A DNA stretch of 9,980 nucleotides, taken from an uncultured Porphyromonadaceae bacterium (lineage in GTDB: Bacteria; Bacteroidota; Bacteroidia; Bacteroidales; Muribaculaceae). Below the pieces are notes generated by a model that was not told where the DNA came from, did not search any database, and worked only from the letters and a program-made list of their open reading frames with translations. Position numbers and translations under genes: made by a program. Shown in pieces: positions 7,398 through 9,980 of the stretch. The DNA is taken from assembly GCA_947177605.1 (NCBI GenBank), contig CAMWUX010000026.1, forward strand, positions 1-9,980. The letters are read 5' to 3'. How positions within the stretch are numbered: the first letter of the stretch is position 1; each line of letters starts with the position of its first letter.

Positions 7398-9980
7398 AAA
7401 ACCTACCCTCGCAATCTAAACTCACAGTCACCGGCGCACGCGTCCACAATCTCAAGAATGTGGATGTGGAGATACCCCACGGATCGCTATGCGTGATCAC
7501 CGGCTTGAGTGGCAGCGGCAAGTCGTCGCTCACCTTCGATACCATATACGCTGAAGGTCAGCGACGCTACATCGAGACTTTCTCGGCCTACGCCCGCAAT
7601 ATGCTCGGCAATCTCGAACGCCCCGACGTGGACTCCATCACAGGCCTCAGCCCCGTGATCTCAATCGAGCAAAAAACCATCAATCGCAATCCGCGAAGTA
7701 CCATAGGCACTACTACCGAGATCTACGACTTCCTGCGCCTGCTCTACGCTCGCGTAGCTACTGCCGTGAGCTACCTTTCCGGAGAACCTATGATAAAATA
7801 TACCGACGAGAAGATACTCCAGCTCATAGGCGAGAAGTTTGCCGACAACCGTATCTACATCCTCGCTCCGCTTGTCAAGAACCGCAAGGGTCACTACAAA
7901 GAACTCTTCGAAAGCATTCGTAAAAAAGGCTTCCTGACTGTGCGCGTCGATGGCGAACTGATGGAACTTACGCCCGGCATGAAAGTTGACCGCTACCGCA
8001 ATCACTCCATCGAGGTAGTGGTAGACCGCTTCAAACTCGGAGCTTCCGACACCACACGCCTGCGCCAGTCGGTGACAGAAGCGCTCCGCATGGGAGACAA
8101 GCAACTCATGATCTACGATGCCGACAACGACACCATACACCACTACTCCCAGCACCTGATGGACCCAGCCACCGGACTGTCGTACCGCGAACCTGCCCCC
8201 CACAACTTCTCATTCAACTCCCCGCAGGGAGCCTGTGACAAGTGCAAAGGTCTCGGATACATCAACGTGGTGGATCGCGACAAGATCATTCCCAACCCGA
8301 AAGCCTCCATCCATTCAGGCGGTATCGTACCACTCGGTAAATACCGCGACTCCATGATATTCTGGCAGATAGAAGCAATCTGCAAAAAGTATGGCTGCAC
8401 ACTCAAGACACCCATCGAAGAGATCCCCGAGCAGTGTATGGAGGAAATACTCAACGGCACTACCGACCGCCTCGACATTCGCAACGCCACAATGTCGACC
8501 TCCAACTATTTCCTCCAGTATGAAGGTCTCGTGAAATACATCGAGATGCAGCAGGCCGAAGATGCCGGCGAAAGCGCCAAGAAGTGGAGCGGCCAGTTCT
8601 TCTCCCGTGCCGTATGCCCCGAGTGCGGTGGCCAGCGCCTCAACCGCGAAGCGCTCCATTTCTTTATCGACGGCAAGAATATCGCCGACGTATCGGCTAT
8701 GGACATAACCGCTCTATACAAGTGGACACGCACTGTGGAGCAGAAACTGTCGCCAACGCAGGCCATCATAGCGCGCGAGATTCTCAAGGAAATCAACTCC
8801 CGCCTTGGCTTCCTCATCGACGTCGGGCTCGGTTACCTGTCGCTCGACCGCCGTTCGGCCACTCTTTCGGGCGGAGAGAGCCAGCGCATACGCCTCGCCA
8901 CACAGATAGGCTCCCAACTCGTCAATGTGCTCTACATCCTCGATGAGCCATCAATCGGCCTGCATCAGCGCGACAACCACCGCCTCATTAACTCGCTCAA
9001 GAAGCTCCGCGACGCCTCCAACTCCATTATAGTAGTGGAGCACGACCGCGACATAATGCTCGAATCCGATTATATCGTAGACATAGGTCCGAAGGCCGGA
9101 ATGAAAGGTGGTGAGATTGTCTTTCAAGGTACCCCCCGCGAGATGCTCGCCACCGATACCCTTACCGCACGTTACCTCAACGGCGCTACCCGTATCGAGA
9201 TACCCAAGACGCGCCGACCGGGCAACGGCTCCATGCTCCGCCTGCTCGGAGCCACCGGCCACAATCTGAAGAATGTCGACCTCAACATTCCGCTCGGCAC
9301 CCTCACCTGCATATCGGGTGTATCCGGTTCCGGCAAGTCGTCGCTCATCAACTCCACCCTGCGCCCGATACTCACAGCCCACTTCTACCGCTCCACTGAG
9401 CAGCCACTCCCCTATCGGGAGATTCAAGGCATCGAGGCGATCGACAAGGTGATCACCGTTGACCAAAGTCCGCTCGGACGCTCTCCCCGCTCCAATCCGG
9501 CTACATATACCGGTGTGTTTGCCGACATACGCAACCTCTTCGTCGGGCTTCCCGAAGCCAAGATCCGCGGATATAAGCCCGGACGCTTCTCTTTCAATGT
9601 AAGCGGCGGACGATGCGAGGCCTGCTCCGGCAACGGTTACCGCACCATCGAGATGAACTTCCTCCCCGACGTGCTCGTGCCTTGCGAGGTATGCGGCGGA
9701 CGCCGCTACAACCGCGAGACACTCGAAGTGCGCTTCAAGGGCAAATCCATCGCCGATGTGCTCGACATGACGATCAATCAGGCTGTCGAATTTTTCGCAT
9801 CCGTACCCGTAATCCTCAAAAAGATCAAGGTACTCCAGGATATCGGCCTCGGCTATATAAAACTCGGCCAACCGTCGTCGACCCTCTCGGGCGGCGAGAA
9901 CCAGCGTGTGAAGCTGGCTACCGAATTGGCCCGACGCGACACCGGACGCACCCTCTTCCTGCTCGACGAGCCCACCACAG
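7382..9980 (+). CDS. uvrA: Excinuclease ABC subunit UvrA, 3' partial
   Basis: UvrA is the damage-sensing ABC ATPase of nucleotide excision repair; as a dimer it loads UvrB onto lesions. The window holds 866 complete codons, and roughly 75-80 residues should be missing at the 3' side compared with E. coli UvrA (940). The first ATPase half has Walker [10 protein letters not shown] (41-49), signature LSGGESQR (495-502) and Walker [11 protein letters not shown] (518-527). The second half has GVSGSGKSS (646-654), LSGGENQR (835-842) and LLDEPTT at the window edge. A UvrB-binding region is present at about 125-245 ([20 protein letters not shown]), so this is the UvrA1 type rather than the shorter UvrA2. 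The second zinc module is complete: CEAC (745-748), 19 residues, then CEVC (768-771). The first keeps only CDKC (285-288); its partner pair is replaced by DPAT (261-264). CPEC in the [12 protein letters not shown] motif is present near bases 8617-8628. Confidence 0.97.
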   Translation, partial: MDQRLENLPSQSKLTVTGARVHNLKNVDVEIPHGSLCVITGLSGSGKSSLTFDTIYAEGQRRYIETFSAYARNMLGNLERPDVDSITGLSPVISIEQKTINRNPRSTIGTTTEIYDFLRLLYARVATAVSYLSGEPMIKYTDEKILQLIGEKFADNRIYILAPLVKNRKGHYKELFESIRKKGFLTVRVDGELMELTPGMKVDRYRNHSIEVVVDRFKLGASDTTRLRQSVTEALRMGDKQLMIYDADNDTIHHYSQHLMDPATGLSYREPAPHNFSFNSPQGACDKCKGLGYINVVDRDKIIPNPKASIHSGGIVPLGKYRDSMIFWQIEAICKKYGCTLKTPIEEIPEQCMEEILNGTTDRLDIRNATMSTSNYFLQYEGLVKYIEMQQAEDAGESAKKWSGQFFSRAVCPECGGQRLNREALHFFIDGKNIADVSAMDITALYKWTRTVEQKLSPTQAIIAREILKEINSRLGFLIDVGLGYLSLDRRSATLSGGESQRIRLATQIGSQLVNVLYILDEPSIGLHQRDNHRLINSLKKLRDASNSIIVVEHDRDIMLESDYIVDIGPKAGMKGGEIVFQGTPREMLATDTLTARYLNGATRIEIPKTRRPGNGSMLRLLGATGHNLKNVDLNIPLGTLTCISGVSGSGKSSLINSTLRPILTAHFYRSTEQPLPYREIQGIEAIDKVITVDQSPLGRSPRSNPATYTGVFADIRNLFVGLPEAKIRGYKPGRFSFNVSGGRCEACSGNGYRTIEMNFLPDVLVPCEVCGGRRYNRETLEVRFKGKSIADVLDMTINQAVEFFASVPVILKKIKVLQDIGLGYIKLGQPSSTLSGGENQRVKLATELARRDTGRTLFLLDEPTT

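Noticed and set aside
7661..8203. 180-codon open frame on the - strand
   Set aside because: It is opposite the UvrB-binding part of uvrA and has no recognisable motif. It is a codon-bias shadow.
8951..9871. 306-codon open frame on the - strand
   Set aside because: It lies wholly opposite uvrA, whose zinc, Walker and signature motifs are clear. The antisense protein shows no recognisable domain, and long antisense frames are expected from the codon bias of this GC-rich genome.

Overview
The window looks like a chromosomal segment of a Bacteroidales bacterium with fairly high GC. A Muribaculaceae-like gut member is my best guess, but that is inference. The grounds are the protein families: a DUF4835/PorD-type periplasmic protein, a secreted protein with a gliding-motility-type C-terminal sorting domain, Bacteroidetes-flavoured CoaBC and UvrA sequences, and start codons without clear Shine-Dalgarno sites. 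It is core-genome content. I see no insertion sequence, phage gene, CRISPR array, tRNA or rRNA.

Layout: eight genes, all on the + strand and tightly packed. In order: coaBC (5' end missing), DUF4835/porD, recN, an rlmB/TrmH-type RNA 2'-O-methyltransferase, a six-helix ion-channel-like protein, a secreted protein with a type B T9SS sorting domain, an MltD-like lytic transglycosylase, and uvrA (3' end missing). Junctions are a 1-base overlap, 9 bases, 6 bases, about 34 bases (or a 20-base overlap, depending on the start), 33 bases, 33 bases and a 16-base overlap. No gap exceeds 34 bases, and I found no convincing Bacteroidetes promoter (TTTG / TAnnTTTG) or hairpin terminator in any gap. The whole stretch could therefore be one transcription unit starting upstream of the window.

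Functionally the run mixes coenzyme A synthesis (coaBC), DNA repair (recN for double-strand breaks, uvrA for nucleotide excision) and RNA modification (rlmB) with cell-envelope genes (porD, channel, sorting-domain protein, lytic transglycosylase). The PorD-family protein and the sorting-domain protein both point to the type IX secretion system. The transglycosylase would cut peptidoglycan in the periplasm.

I do not see an undescribed system. The points worth a second look are departures from textbook active sites: a CoaC half lacking the E. coli Asn and Cys counterparts, a channel with a non-canonical selectivity filter, and a UvrA whose first zinc site has lost one cysteine pair. All three may be lineage traits.
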